From Lactuca virosa (lineage: Eukaryota > Streptophyta > Magnoliopsida > Asterales > Asteraceae), in assembly GCA_928212115.1 (NCBI GenBank), contig CAKMRJ010005745.1:102578769-102642768 (forward strand): a DNA stretch of 64,000 nt. Reading direction: 5' to 3'. Of this stretch, positions 23,910-34,029 are shown piece by piece. Numbering within the stretch: position 1 is the first letter of the stretch; each line of letters starts with the position of its first letter. The position numbers and the translations under genes are program-made. The notes below the pieces were generated by a model that had not been told where the DNA came from, searched no databases, and was given only the letters and a program-made list of their open reading frames with translations.

Positions 23910-26828
23910 CTAGATTTGAGAATGCGAGAATAGGTGTGGGTACTTCTGCTTCATTTGGTCTTCACGTTCCCATGTGAATTCTGGTCCGCGTCTCGCGTTC
24001 CATCGAACTTTCACAATCGGAATGCGACTTTGCTTAGTACGCTTCACCTCCCTGTCCATGATTTCGACTGGTTCTTCGATGAACAGGAGATTCTCGTTGA
24101 TTTCGATTTCTTCTAATGGAATGACGAGAGTTTCGTCGGATAAGCATTTGTTTAAATTGGAAACATGGAACACGGGGTGTACACTGCTGAGCTCAGCGGG
24201 TAGCTGCAGTCTATAAGCCACTGGACCGATTCGGGCAAGAATCTCGAAGGGTCCAATGTATCGAGGGTTTAGCTTTCCCCGTTTCCCAAAACGAATCACC
24301 CCTTTCCAAGGAGAGACCTTTAATAACACCCTATCCCCGACTCTGAATTCCAAGGGCTTTCGCCGCTTATCGGCGTAGCTCTTTTGTCTGTCTCGTGATG
24401 ATTGCAGTCGGGCTCTGATTTGAATTATCTTCTCGGTCGTCTCGCGTATGATTTCTGGTCCCGTTAGTGCATTGTCTGATGTTTGTCCTTTTGCTAACTG
24501 AGTGTCCCCTACCTCTGCCCAACACAACTGTGATCTACATTTACACCCATACAATGCCTCGAAAGGAGCGACTTTGATGCTTGAGTGATAACTGTTATTG
24601 TACGAGAATTCGATCAAAGGCAAGTGGATATCCCACGACTTTGCAAAGTCTATCACACATGCGCGAAGCATATCTTCAAGGGTTTGAATGGTTCGTTCGC
24701 TTTGACCATCCGTTTGTGGGTGGTAGGCAGTGCTCATGTCAAGTTGTGTTCCCATAGCTTTCTGAAGGGATTGCCAAAAGCGTGAAGTAAACCTACTATC
24801 TCTATCTGAGATGATAGATATTGGCACTCCGTGGAGTCTCACGATTTCCTTGATATAGGTCCTTGTCAGACGTTCCATCTTGTATGATTCTTTTATTGGC
24901 AGGAAATGAGCGGATTTTGTCAATCTATCAACTATTACCCATATGGTATCCAAACCATCAGTCGTCTTGGGTAGCTTGGTCACAAAGTCCATAGTAATCC
25001 TTTCCCATTTCCACTCGGGAATTACTGGTTGCTGTAGTAATCCCGAGGGCTTTTGATATTCCACTTTTACTTTAGCACATGTGAGGCACTTGCTAACGTA
25101 AGTGGCAATCTCTGCCTTCATGTTAGGCCACCAATAATGTTGCTTGACATCCAAGTACATTTTATCTGAACCCGGATGGATGGAGTATCGCGTCTTGTGG
25201 GCTTCATTCATGACTACTTCTCTGAATCCCCCAAGTTTAGGGACCCAAATGCGGTTCATGAAGTAATATGCTCCGTCCTCCTTCACTTCGAAATTCTTTT
25301 CCATTCCACGTAGCGCTTCGCTCGTCCTGTTTTCTGCCTTCATGGCATCCGACTGGGCTGCTCTGATTTGCGAGGTCAGGTGGGATTGGATGGTTATTGA
25401 GAGAGTCTTCAAACGACGATTCGAGTAATCCTTCCGACTCAAGGCATCAGCTACTACGTTAGCTTTACCTGGGTGGTACTTGATTTCGCACTCGTAATCG
25501 TTCAGCAATTCAACCCATCTTCGTTGCCTCATGTTTAACTCCTTTTGATTTAAGATGTGCTGGAGACTCTTGTGGTCGGTGAAAATGGTGCACTTGGTAC
25601 CATAAAGGTAGTGCCTCCAAATTTTCAGGGCGAAGACCACAGCTCCTAATTCCAGGTCATGGGTGGTATAATTCACTTCATGTGTCTTTAGTTGTCGGGA
25701 CGCATAAGCTATCACCTTTCCACGCTGCATGAGTACACAGCCCAAACCCTGATTCGACGCATCACAGTAAACTACAAAGTCTTCTGTTCCTTCCGGTAGT
25801 GATAGCACCGGTGCACTGCAGAGTGCTTGCTTCAGAGTTCGGAATGCAGCTTCTTGTTTATCTGTCCATTCAAAAGGTACGCCCTTTTGTGTAAGCGAGG
25901 TAAGTGGCTTGGCTGTTTTGGAAAAGTTCTGAATGAATCTCCTGTAGTAGCCTGCGAGGCCTAAAAATTGGCGAATTTCTGTGGGTGTTGTTGGGATCGC
26001 CCATCCTTCAATGGCTTTGACCTTAGAAGGATCCACATGTATCCCTTCTTGACTAACAACATGACCTAAAAAGTTCACACTACGGAGCCAAAACTCACAC
26101 TTAGAGAGTTTTGCGTATAACTTTTCGGTTCGCAGGGTTTCCAGGATTTGTCGGAGATGTCGGCCGTGTTCTTCTTCGCTTCGAGAATAGACGAGGATAT
26201 CGTCGATGAAAACGATGACAAAGTTGTCAAGGAATGGTCGGCAGATTCGATTCATTAGGTCCATGAATGCGGCAGGGGCATTCGTTAGACCGAAGGGCAT
26301 TACGACAAATTCATAATGTCCATAACGAGTTCGGAAGGCGGTTTTGGGGATATCCTCCTCCCGGACTTTGAGTTGGTGGTATCCAGATCGCAGATCTATC
26401 TTAGAGAAGTAACTTGCTCCTTGGAGCTGGTCGAATAGATCGTCGATTCGCGGAAGTGGATAGCGGTTTTTGATAGTGAGCTTGTTAAGTTCCCTATAGT
26501 CAATACACATCCTAAAGGTACCGTCTTTCTTCTTAACAAAGAGAACCGGAGCTCCCCAAGGTGAGAAGCTGGGTCGGATGAATCCTTTGTCCAAAAGCTC
26601 GCTGAGTTGACTGGACAACTCTTGCATCTCCGCAGGAGCCAATCTGTAGGGCGATTTGGCGATGGGAGTAGCTCCTGGCACTAGATCGATTCGGAACTCG
26701 ACTTGTCTTTCTGGGGGTATCCCTGGAAGATCCTCCGGAAAGACATCCGGGAAATCGCAAGCCACAGGGATGTTTCGAATATTGATCTCTTCTTTGGACT
26801 TATCCACTATATGAGCTAGAAACGTCAA
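23910..26828 (-). CDS. E3 pol: RT, RNase H, integrase, chromodomain
   Basis: An uninterrupted 972-codon frame. Numbering from the TTG at 26828 (no ATG is available here), FPDVFPEDLPG is at 26-36 and the RT active site FIDD at 207-210. RNase H follows (VYCDAS, LELGAVVFALK, FTDHKSL), then the integrase H/C zinc cluster ending CLTCAKVK. The integrase core carries MDFVTKL, SDRDSRF and HPQTDGQSER with D, D and E present, and the protein ends in a chromodomain-like tail (VRWNARRG, FTWEREDQM). It would reverse-transcribe and integrate E3. The frame continues upstream only to a TAA and overlaps the gag frame in the -1 register. It must therefore be reached by frameshifting, or it is the product of a one-base mutation. 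Confidence 0.93.
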   Translation of the reverse strand: MTFLAHIVDKSKEEINIRNIPVACDFPDVFPEDLPGIPPERQVEFRIDLVPGATPIAKSPYRLAPAEMQELSSQLSELLDKGFIRPSFSPWGAPVLFVKKKDGTFRMCIDYRELNKLTIKNRYPLPRIDDLFDQLQGASYFSKIDLRSGYHQLKVREEDIPKTAFRTRYGHYEFVVMPFGLTNAPAAFMDLMNRICRPFLDNFVIVFIDDILVYSRSEEEHGRHLRQILETLRTEKLYAKLSKCEFWLRSVNFLGHVVSQEGIHVDPSKVKAIEGWAIPTTPTEIRQFLGLAGYYRRFIQNFSKTAKPLTSLTQKGVPFEWTDKQEAAFRTLKQALCSAPVLSLPEGTEDFVVYCDASNQGLGCVLMQRGKVIAYASRQLKTHEVNYTTHDLELGAVVFALKIWRHYLYGTKCTIFTDHKSLQHILNQKELNMRQRRWVELLNDYECEIKYHPGKANVVADALSRKDYSNRRLKTLSITIQSHLTSQIRAAQSDAMKAENRTSEALRGMEKNFEVKEDGAYYFMNRIWVPKLGGFREVVMNEAHKTRYSIHPGSDKMYLDVKQHYWWPNMKAEIATYVSKCLTCAKVKVEYQKPSGLLQQPVIPEWKWERITMDFVTKLPKTTDGLDTIWVIVDRLTKSAHFLPIKESYKMERLTRTYIKEIVRLHGVPISIISDRDSRFTSRFWQSLQKAMGTQLDMSTAYHPQTDGQSERTIQTLEDMLRACVIDFAKSWDIHLPLIEFSYNNSYHSSIKVAPFEALYGCKCRSQLCWAEVGDTQLAKGQTSDNALTGPEIIRETTEKIIQIRARLQSSRDRQKSYADKRRKPLEFRVGDRVLLKVSPWKGVIRFGKRGKLNPRYIGPFEILARIGPVAYRLQLPAELSSVHPVFHVSNLNKCLSDETLVIPLEEIEINENLLFIEEPVEIMDREVKRTKQSRIPIVKVRWNARRGPEFTWEREDQMKQKYPHLFSHSQI

Positions 26829-28513
26829 GTCCTTCTTTCGTAATACTTCTGTGCCTTAATGCACGAGATAAGACGAAGGTTCGTGCTGGGTTTGTCTCCG
26901 TATATAATTAGGGTTTCGTGATTTGGGAGGCGAAGGCGAACGGCCTTCTCGTGACACATAATTTCAGCATGGTGGGGGCTTAACCAATCCATGCCGATAA
27001 TCACATCAAAACTCCTAATGGAAACAGGCATTAAGTTTATTTGAAAGACGTGATGGTTCAAGGTCAGGGTACATCCGATGTAGATTTCCCCAGTGGATTC
27101 TGTTTTCCCATTAGCCATTTCCACCGTAAAGGTTTCATTAAGCTTCTGGGGTTGTTGTTTTAACAAGTGTTTGAATTTATTACTCACAAAACTTCGTTCT
27201 GCCCCAGTATCAAATAGGATGCATGCATAAGTGTGGTTTAGGAGAAACGTACCGGTAACAACAGCGGGATCCTGAACCGCTTCTCCTTGACCCATAGCTA
27301 GCACCCTTCCTGTTCCTCCGTTCCCAGGGTTGTTGATGTTGGGGCAGTTTCGACGGATATGCCCAGTCTTTCCACATCCATAGCAGGTGGGGCTTGATCC
27401 TGCATTATTGTCGTTGTTGTTGGTGTTGCTGTTGTTGCGGTTGTTGTTGTTGTTGTTTCCTTGTTGTTGGCTTTGGGGAGGATAGGTCCTGCAATACCTT
27501 GCCGTGTGACCCTTCCGATTGCAACTGGTACAATGCATCTCCCTGCATTCACCATTATGATGGAGACTGCACTTGTTGCACTTTGGGAGATTCCCAGAAT
27601 ACTGCCTAGGGGCACTTGGATTAGCTGAGGCTGGAGCATGTGGTGTGGAGGGTACTTGGGTGGTTGCAGCATTGACTGTCACTGTCTGTTGCTTCTTTGA
27701 CGACTCTGAGCCTTGTCGCCCTTTTCTTTTGTTGTTCTTTCCTTTCTTGTTGTCACTCTCCTTCTTGCTCTCAGTTTCCACTGGCTTCTCGCCCTTCTTG
27801 TTGTTGTGATCGTATAGTTTCTTGGCCAACCTCTTGGCACTGTCGAATGTTTCAGGGTTTGCAGCTATTACATTTCCTTGAATTGGGGAGGTTAATCCCC
27901 AGATGAATCGTTCGATTTTCTTTCCCTCTGAAGTAATCATGCCAGGGCACAACAATGACAGCTCGCTAAACCTTGATATGTATGCATCTATGTCGGAGTT
28001 TCGGACGGTGAGATTCCATAACTCTTGCTCCATTTTCTGAATTTCGCCTCGCGGGCAGTACTCAGCCATCAGCATTTCTTTCAACTCCGCCCACGGCATA
28101 GCGTTGGCTACGGGGAGAGTCATGGCCTCTACATGTCCATTCCACCAAGTGAGAGCTTGGTCAACGAATGTGCATGCGGCGAACTTCACTTTCACCTCCT
28201 CGGGGCATTCACATATCTCAAATACTGATTCCACCTTTTCCATCCATCTCTTTAGGGTTATCATTCCACCCGTGCCATTAAAGGTTCGTGGCTTGGCGTT
28301 GGTGAAGTCCTTGTAGGAGCATGTCTTGGTAGGTCCTTGATTTATTCTGTTGTTCGAACTTCCAGCCCCTTGTCCATTGACTCGACCATTGTTCCCTTGG
28401 TGGATTTGCACCATGGCTGCAGTAACCGCAGCAGATACAACTACTTGGAATGCAGCTGAGTTGACTTCGGGTGGGGTTGGTCCAGGGTTTCCACGGGTTG
28501 GTCGTTGGGGCAT
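26825..28513 (-). CDS. E3 gag and aspartic protease (562 aa)
   Basis: The frame starts at ATG 28513. The retrotransposon gag core (LTWWNGHVEAMT, WAELKEMLMAEYCP) lies at about residues 90-200. A lysine-rich linker and an Asn-rich stretch surround two CCHC knuckles, CTSCNRKGHTARYC (about 328-341) and CYGCGKTGHIRRNC (377-390). The retropepsin has DTGA at 435-438 and IIGMDWL further on. It would form the particle and process the polyproteins. Its end overlaps the RT frame. All catalytic and zinc residues are intact, in line with the recent insertion. The start is chosen as the first ATG before the gag core. Confidence 0.92.
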   Translation of the reverse strand: MPQRPTRGNPGPTPPEVNSAAFQVVVSAAVTAAMVQIHQGNNGRVNGQGAGSSNNRINQGPTKTCSYKDFTNAKPRTFNGTGGMITLKRWMEKVESVFEICECPEEVKVKFAACTFVDQALTWWNGHVEAMTLPVANAMPWAELKEMLMAEYCPRGEIQKMEQELWNLTVRNSDIDAYISRFSELSLLCPGMITSEGKKIERFIWGLTSPIQGNVIAANPETFDSAKRLAKKLYDHNNKKGEKPVETESKKESDNKKGKNNKRKGRQGSESSKKQQTVTVNAATTQVPSTPHAPASANPSAPRQYSGNLPKCNKCSLHHNGECREMHCTSCNRKGHTARYCRTYPPQSQQQGNNNNNNRNNSNTNNNDNNAGSSPTCYGCGKTGHIRRNCPNINNPGNGGTGRVLAMGQGEAVQDPAVVTGTFLLNHTYACILFDTGAERSFVSNKFKHLLKQQPQKLNETFTVEMANGKTESTGEIYIGCTLTLNHHVFQINLMPVSIRSFDVIIGMDWLSPHHAEIMCHEKAVRLRLPNHETLIIYGDKPSTNLRLISCIKAQKYYERRT

Positions 28514-28843
28514 CTTTCTGTCATGGAACGGAAAGATGTTGAGCGCCTATGATTTTTGTGAGATTGTGGTCCTAAAAACTAGGTGTATTGTGTATACTTA
28601 AGTGGTTCCGCATGTTAACATACAATCATAATAGATAACAACATCACAATAGAACACATAAAATTTTTCCATTAATATTATCCGCATTTTTGTTACATGA
28701 AAATTTGCTCGAAGGAGCACACATTAGTGGTGCAAGTTCGGCAGCGTAACGGCTCTATGAGTAGTGTAATCACTTAAACATAGAGTCGATGGTACATAGC
28801 ATAGGTCACATAAGCATAATACTATGGATAGATATGACTAGTC

Positions 28844-29527
28844 CTAGTCATGGTGGGATGCGCCAGGGGGTGGTGCTGAAGAAGTGGACGCTCCCTGAAG
28901 GCGAGCCACCTGTCGTTCCGCGTCTCGGAGGCGAGTCTCCCATCTCACCTGTCTCAAGTGGAACTCTCGGATAACCTCTCGCGTCTCCTATTCTGCACGC
29001 TCAACTCTAGCCCGCATCTGGTGCATCTAATCGACGGTGCTCTGAGCTAGGTCGCCAGTGTTCCGCAATCGTCTCACCATGACCGGAAGCGCGCGATCAG
29101 CTGTTCCTCCCTTCCTCAAGTCGTAGAACTCGCGTGACATGCCAAATGGAGGTCGTTGTCCCTGCTGTCTGCTCCACCTCCAAAGGTCGATACCCCAGGG
29201 GGGTGTAGGGCCAGTCGGGCCCATCCGGTGAGCGGGCACCCTAGTCGGGTAAGGGGGGTTGATGACTTCGGACTTTGTGTCCGAATCATCATCATCGCTA
29301 GGTTCCTCCTCGAAGTCCTCTTCGGCTTCTTCTTCTTCCAGGACCTCCACTGGCTCGGCAGGTCCGCCCTCGACTTCCGCCTCAGGTTCCTCTTCAGACC
29401 CTTCCTCAGGGTCTTCTTCAGGTTCCTCCTCCAGCCATCCGTTATTTCTCTGATTAGGGAAATACGGATCTCCGGGGTGATGGAAGCCGGCCATACTGTC
29501 TGCGAGAGTATATAAATGTACTAACAT
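28844..29527 (-). pseudogene. E3 extra ORF before gag: acidic protein with coiled-coil end
   Basis: The frame opens at ATG 29527 (a second ATG begins MAGFHHPGDPYFPNQ) and is open for 166 codons. A Glu-rich block (EEEPEEDPEEG and similar) leads to DDDDSDTKSE, then a Pro/Trp-rich segment (PPWGIDLWRW) and an Arg-rich piece. After TAG at 29027-29029 the same frame continues with RARVERAE. A second TAG follows, then a heptad-like stretch (RLRDAERQVARLQ), ending at a stop at 28844-28846. Both TAGs sit where CAG would fit. I recognise similar acidic frames in Asteraceae retroelement sequence but know no function. It lies on the genomic RNA upstream of gag. Confidence 0.65.
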
Positions 29528-29894
29528 TATTCCTAAGATGTTTTAATTATTATGTAATTTGAGTTGATGTTCTTTTCTTGGTAACAAAGGGGTATGTTTT
29601 TAGGTCTACCGACCATCGAGGTTTTCACCGGGGTATGTAATAGTTGTACTTCGGAGAAAATGTAGTTGATCAGGCTACATCCACCCCTTACTACAACTAA
29701 GAACAGTCCCGACTTAACCAAGATGTCAGCATTATTTTATTTGATTTGGTATTATGTTCTTTTTCCTATATCGCACAAGTAAAGATGTTTTATCGTTGTG
29801 TTTTATTTTGTTTTGTTCAGAGTTGTTTTAGTCCCTCTTTGGTTTATAGTTGCATATCAATGTGTGGTTAGATATGCCAGTTCACTATAAACAG

Positions 29895-29907
29895 AGCTCT
29901 GATACCA
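29895..29907 (-). other. E3 primer-binding site (tRNA-iMet)
   Basis: The minus strand reads TGGTATCAGAGCT, three bases from the 5' LTR edge at 29911. Confidence 0.9.
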
Positions 29908-29910
29908 ACC

Positions 29911-32907
29911 TGTCACACCCCCGAAACCAGACGGCGGAAACGTCCGAGGGCTCGCGTGACTTAAATTGAATATCATCACAATGAATATACATGAATCATA
30001 ACATAAACATCACCATGCATCAATACATTACAACTGATATTGTTCACATCCAGTACATTGTTTTAAATATTACACATCCACAACCCTAAATTGTTTGAGA
30101 GTTTTCAAAACATAATATCCTAACATACTTGATATTACCCTTCAGCTTACCTGTTACCTGAGAATACAAGTTATTTTGAAAAACGTCAACATATGAAATG
30201 TTGGTGAGTTCATAAGCAAGGTTGTGATAAAAATGATTTGTGTAGTTTGTAAAACCCAGAAAATCCGATATTTTCTGAAAGGCAATAGTTTATCAAAGTG
30301 TGAAGATCCATAAGTTGATGCATGAATGATTTCAAAACGTGTATATAAAAGGGAGTTTTGTATTATAGTTATAGAAATTACAAGCGAGTGGTGTTGATTT
30401 CCTCGAAAAACCCGATGTTTTCCGATAACGCGAAATATACTTGTTTACGAATTGCTACACCGCCACAACAAATGATTTTTGATTACTCTTCCTTGATTAC
30501 TCGGGTGGTGTCGGATATTATCAAATTTTTGTGAGTCGTTGTAACCATGCATGGTAATGACTGGTTATAACTACCAACTACGAACGACCCATAGAGGTGT
30601 CGTCCGTTATTACTCACTTAATCCAAACCACCTTGATTACTATTGATTAACGACCTGAATTTGTTTACTTTGATTACACATAAGCCTAGAAAACGAGGAG
30701 AAGAGGAATACAAAGTCCTGCTACTTTCGTGAGTTATTTTAGGCTGTTGGGTATACGAAGGACACGATGGCCCATTTCGCATTTGATTACTTGGACCTTA
30801 CTAGCAATGCTAATGGGCCACTAAGGCCCAATGGCACTTAAAAGCCATTGAAGGTCCCTTTAATATGGAATTGGGTCATAGAAGGCCCAATAACATTGGT
30901 TACCATTATCCCTTGGGCCCAACGGTCATGTTAATGGATCACAAAGGTCCAACTAGCATGATTGGAACTTTCAAGCCCAAAGTTTGAATGTTTACTTGTT
31001 TTAGGTATTGCATAATTGTTGGAAGGTTTGATTGAACGATTGTTATTTTTGGATCGGCATGAGACCGTTCGGTTGTTTATAATGATGTTTTTTAAAAATA
31101 TAGGTATATTCTTCATTCTGTTTTCGTAAGTTGTAAATTGGTATTCTTTTGACTCAAATATCTTAAAATAAAATAATTGGTTCAAAATATTGGTTTGACC
31201 TTTTCAGCCCTTCTTTAATTAAAATAACAATTTTAGTCCTTTATACAAAAGAAAAGACATTTTAAACCCTTAGACCATTTTCTTGACACTTTTGAATCAT
31301 AGACTTGTTCAAATGATATTTTTAGCTCAAAACTTATTCTTTGGCAGTTTCAGACCTTCCAGCAAAGTGTTTTTCGGTTAAAGTCCAAACTTTTCGCAAT
31401 TTTTACAACTTTGGCCCAAAATCCAAAAACTTTACATTTTTTATCCTTTTTGGAAAAGAAAAGCATTTTAACCCTTGAAATAGTTTTGTTTAACTTTTTA
31501 TCCCCTGTTTTGAAGAATTTACCATTTCATCCCTTTGAAAGTCATGATTTTTGCAACTTTACATTTCAAGTCCTTTGAAGAGCATAATATTCATAAAAAC
31601 ATTTGTTTTAACTGATTTGACTCTTTTGACCCTTAAGAAAACCGTGAATGGCAATTTTTAACTCAACTTTTGTTTATTTGACAATTTAAGCCCAAAAATT
31701 AGTTTTATGTTACAATATGTTTATCATAATCTTGGAGGGTAATTTTCTTGACTTGTTTAGTGTAATATACCTTAGTTCTTGTTTGTTTTCTTACTCATGC
31801 CATAGATCTCGAGTTTTCTTCCCTTTTTGTTTACATATTCAACACATAAGCACATAAAATCACACATACATGCATAAAATCATACATAGCATACACATAC
31901 ACATAGATCTACACATTTTACTTGTATTCTCCCCCATAAAACTTATGAAAACCGAAAAGAGAGGGGTATGAACTCACCTTGAGTTTGTGGATTCGGTTTA
32001 GAAGAAAAATGGAAGAAGTTTGATGCAAATCTCGGCCTAACAAGCTTCTTGGTGGATCTTTGGCTTAGATGTGTTCTAAGATGCAAGATCACGAGTTTGA
32101 ATAGATTTAGAAGAGATTTTTGATGAAATGAAGTAGCTAGATCATGAATTTAAGCATCAACTTACCTTAGATGATGACTCTTAGGGAGAATCCTACTTGA
32201 AAGCTCCTAGATCTCGAAATTTTTGATGAAGAAGAAGGAAGAGTGTTCTTTGAGAGTGTTTGAGTGAATTGTGTGTGTGTGTCTTTCCTTTCGTGGTTCT
32301 CGGCCGAAGAAGAAAAGAGAGAGGAGAAGAGAGTGTGAAGTGATGGATGCTTGGAAATATAGGAAGGGTGCATGGATACCCCATGTATAATTATGAGGTG
32401 GCAAGTAAAAAGTCAACTCTTCCCCCCATTTGTGTAGTTGGGCCGAGAGAAGGGGAAGGAAGAAAAGAAATTGGGCTTTTTGTGCTTAAGTCCAAGATAT
32501 GGGCCCAATTTACATCAAAGTATGAGTCTTATGGCCTTTTTAAGTTAATTAGATTTGTTATGGCCCCTTAGGGTATTTTATTTCATTCTGGGCCCATTAT
32601 GGCCCAAAATGTTAAAATAAATGAAAGTGGGTCCAATTAGAGTCCATATAGGAGTTCTAAGCCCAAAATAGTCAAATTGGAAGCTTATTGGTCCATTAGG
32701 CCCAAATAAGAAAATCCTAATCCAAAATGGACTTAAACCGGGGTTTCTAGGGTTTCCAATTCTTTGTTGACTATTTGCAGTGCTTGTATAAAGTGTTTGA
32801 TGGAAGTTTGTTGTTATTGAATAAGCATCATACATGCTTTCACATTTTTGGTTCACAAATGTTATCATTGTTGTTGTTACAAAGCATCAAAATTCCTAGT
32901 TGTGACA
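29911..32907 (-). repeat. E3 5' LTR (2997 bp)
   Basis: It is near-identical to 20817-23863. It has a gap of about 50 bp near 31558 and a shorter GT run near 32272. It ends TGTGACA, directly followed by the CATGT duplication. Confidence 0.93.
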
Positions 32908-33781
32908 CATGTAGTTAAGAGTAGGAAGACCCGAGGGTTAGCCCTAGGCACTGTATGCTAGTATGTTACTCCGGACCAAGGTCCGATGCCGGGTGGGAGC
33001 CCGAGGAATGATTGCATGTTAGATTATACTTGTTGTCTGTGTGATACTTGTATGTGCCTGGTAGGGAGGTGGGTTTGGGCGAGGTCCCGTATCTCACCAC
33101 TAGCAGAGTGTGGACGGGGTTCCATATCTCATTAGTAGCAGAGCAGGGGCGAGGCCTGAGATAGGAGGAAGGTGAGTGTGGGCGGGGGCCCGTATCTCAC
33201 TAACAGTAGGAGCTTGGACGGGGTTCCATGGCTCACCAGTAGCAGGACAGGGGCGAGGCACAAGATAGGTGAGGCCTTAGAACAGGAATACAGTAGGGTA
33301 TGTTTAGTTTATGTATTATGTACTATGGTTATATGTTTGTATGTGTTTAGCGGGCGGGGCCCAGAGACAGGCGGGGCCTAAGAGAAACAGATCTGTATAC
33401 CGAGCGGGGCTCGATTCCAGGCGAGGCCTGATGCCGGACGTGGCCCGATCTAACGGGCGAGGCCCGATGTAGCGGGCGAGGCCCAGTGCTTGCAGTATGT
33501 GATTATGCATGGTATGTGGTAGGTTGGGGAACTCACTAAGCTTCGTGCTTACGGTTTTCAGTTTTGGTTTCAGGTGCTTCCGGTAGCGGAGGGAAGAGCT
33601 CGGGGTGATCGTATGGCACACACCATTGTTTATTTAGCCTGGGCTGTTTTACTCTGATAAAATAAATATGTTTTGGAAAAGATACTTGAATCGATATGAT
33701 GTTTATGTAAGACTTGGTAATCATGGATTGATTAATGATTTTAAAAATGAAATTTTTGGTCACGATTTTTAGGATGTTACA
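32908..33781 (+). repeat. E2 3' LTR, right part
   Basis: It resumes at the duplicated CATGT and matches 11182-12050. It ends TGTTACA and is followed by the E2 target duplication ATTGA. Confidence 0.92.
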
Positions 33782-33786
33782 ATTGA

Positions 33787-34029
33787 CTTCTAATAATACT
33801 TGTTAAAATGTTTTCGTTGCGTCTTAAACAAATAATAATCACTACTTGGTTGCACTAATGGGTAACATAGGGAAGCAATGTCGAATCCATAAGGACACAA
33901 CCTAAAATTCAATGTCTTTTTGCGCAAGACACATACTAGTCATATAACAAACAAATTATAAAAGGGGGGATTTTGTTTTGAACATTATGAGATTTTGTTA
34001 GAAAATTGATTATTGAATTGCTATACAAC
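33787..34029. other. Unassigned sequence right of E2
   Basis: AT-rich with no frame or repeat recognised. It is probably upstream sequence of the copia remnant that follows. Confidence 0.45.

Larger units (their letters stand above)
20817..32907 (-). mobile_element. E3: young, nearly intact chromovirus
   Basis: E3 is on the minus strand: 5' LTR 29911-32907, initiator-Met PBS 29895-29907 and an extra acidic ORF 29527-28844. Gag-protease runs 28513-26825, RT-RNaseH-integrase 26828-23910, and the PPT (23864-23876) precedes the 3' LTR 20817-23863. Flanks are CATGT at 20812-20816 and 32908-32912. By eye the LTRs differ at roughly 20 to 25 sites plus a gap of about 50 bp, so insertion was recent. 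The only lesions seen are a -1 frame change between protease and RT and two TAGs in the extra ORF. It may be recently active, or active in trans. Confidence 0.94.
9710..33781 (+). mobile_element. E2: non-coding gypsy-type LTR element (LARD-like)
   Basis: E2 is on the plus strand: 5' LTR 9710-12050, initiator-Met PBS at 12054, internal region to 19373 and a PPT at 19360-19373. The 3' LTR begins at 19374 and ends at 33781. TSD ATTGA is at 9705-9709 and 33782-33786. Three later insertions are removed to see it: solo LTRs 13843-14593 and 15464-18558, and E3 at 20817-32907. About 3.5 kb of internal sequence is left without gag or pol. With all cis sites present it fits a large retrotransposon derivative mobilised in trans. 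Confidence 0.9.

Noticed and set aside
26820..26828. TTG at 26828 as a true start of E3 pol
   Set aside because: TTG is not a usual eukaryotic start, and the frame is open upstream in register with the protease overlap. Frameshift or mutation is a better explanation.
29156..29515. Plus-strand frame of 119 codons opposite the E3 acidic ORF
   Set aside because: It is the antisense of a GAA/GAG-rich region, which gives Ser/Phe-rich text free of stops. It is on the wrong strand for the element.
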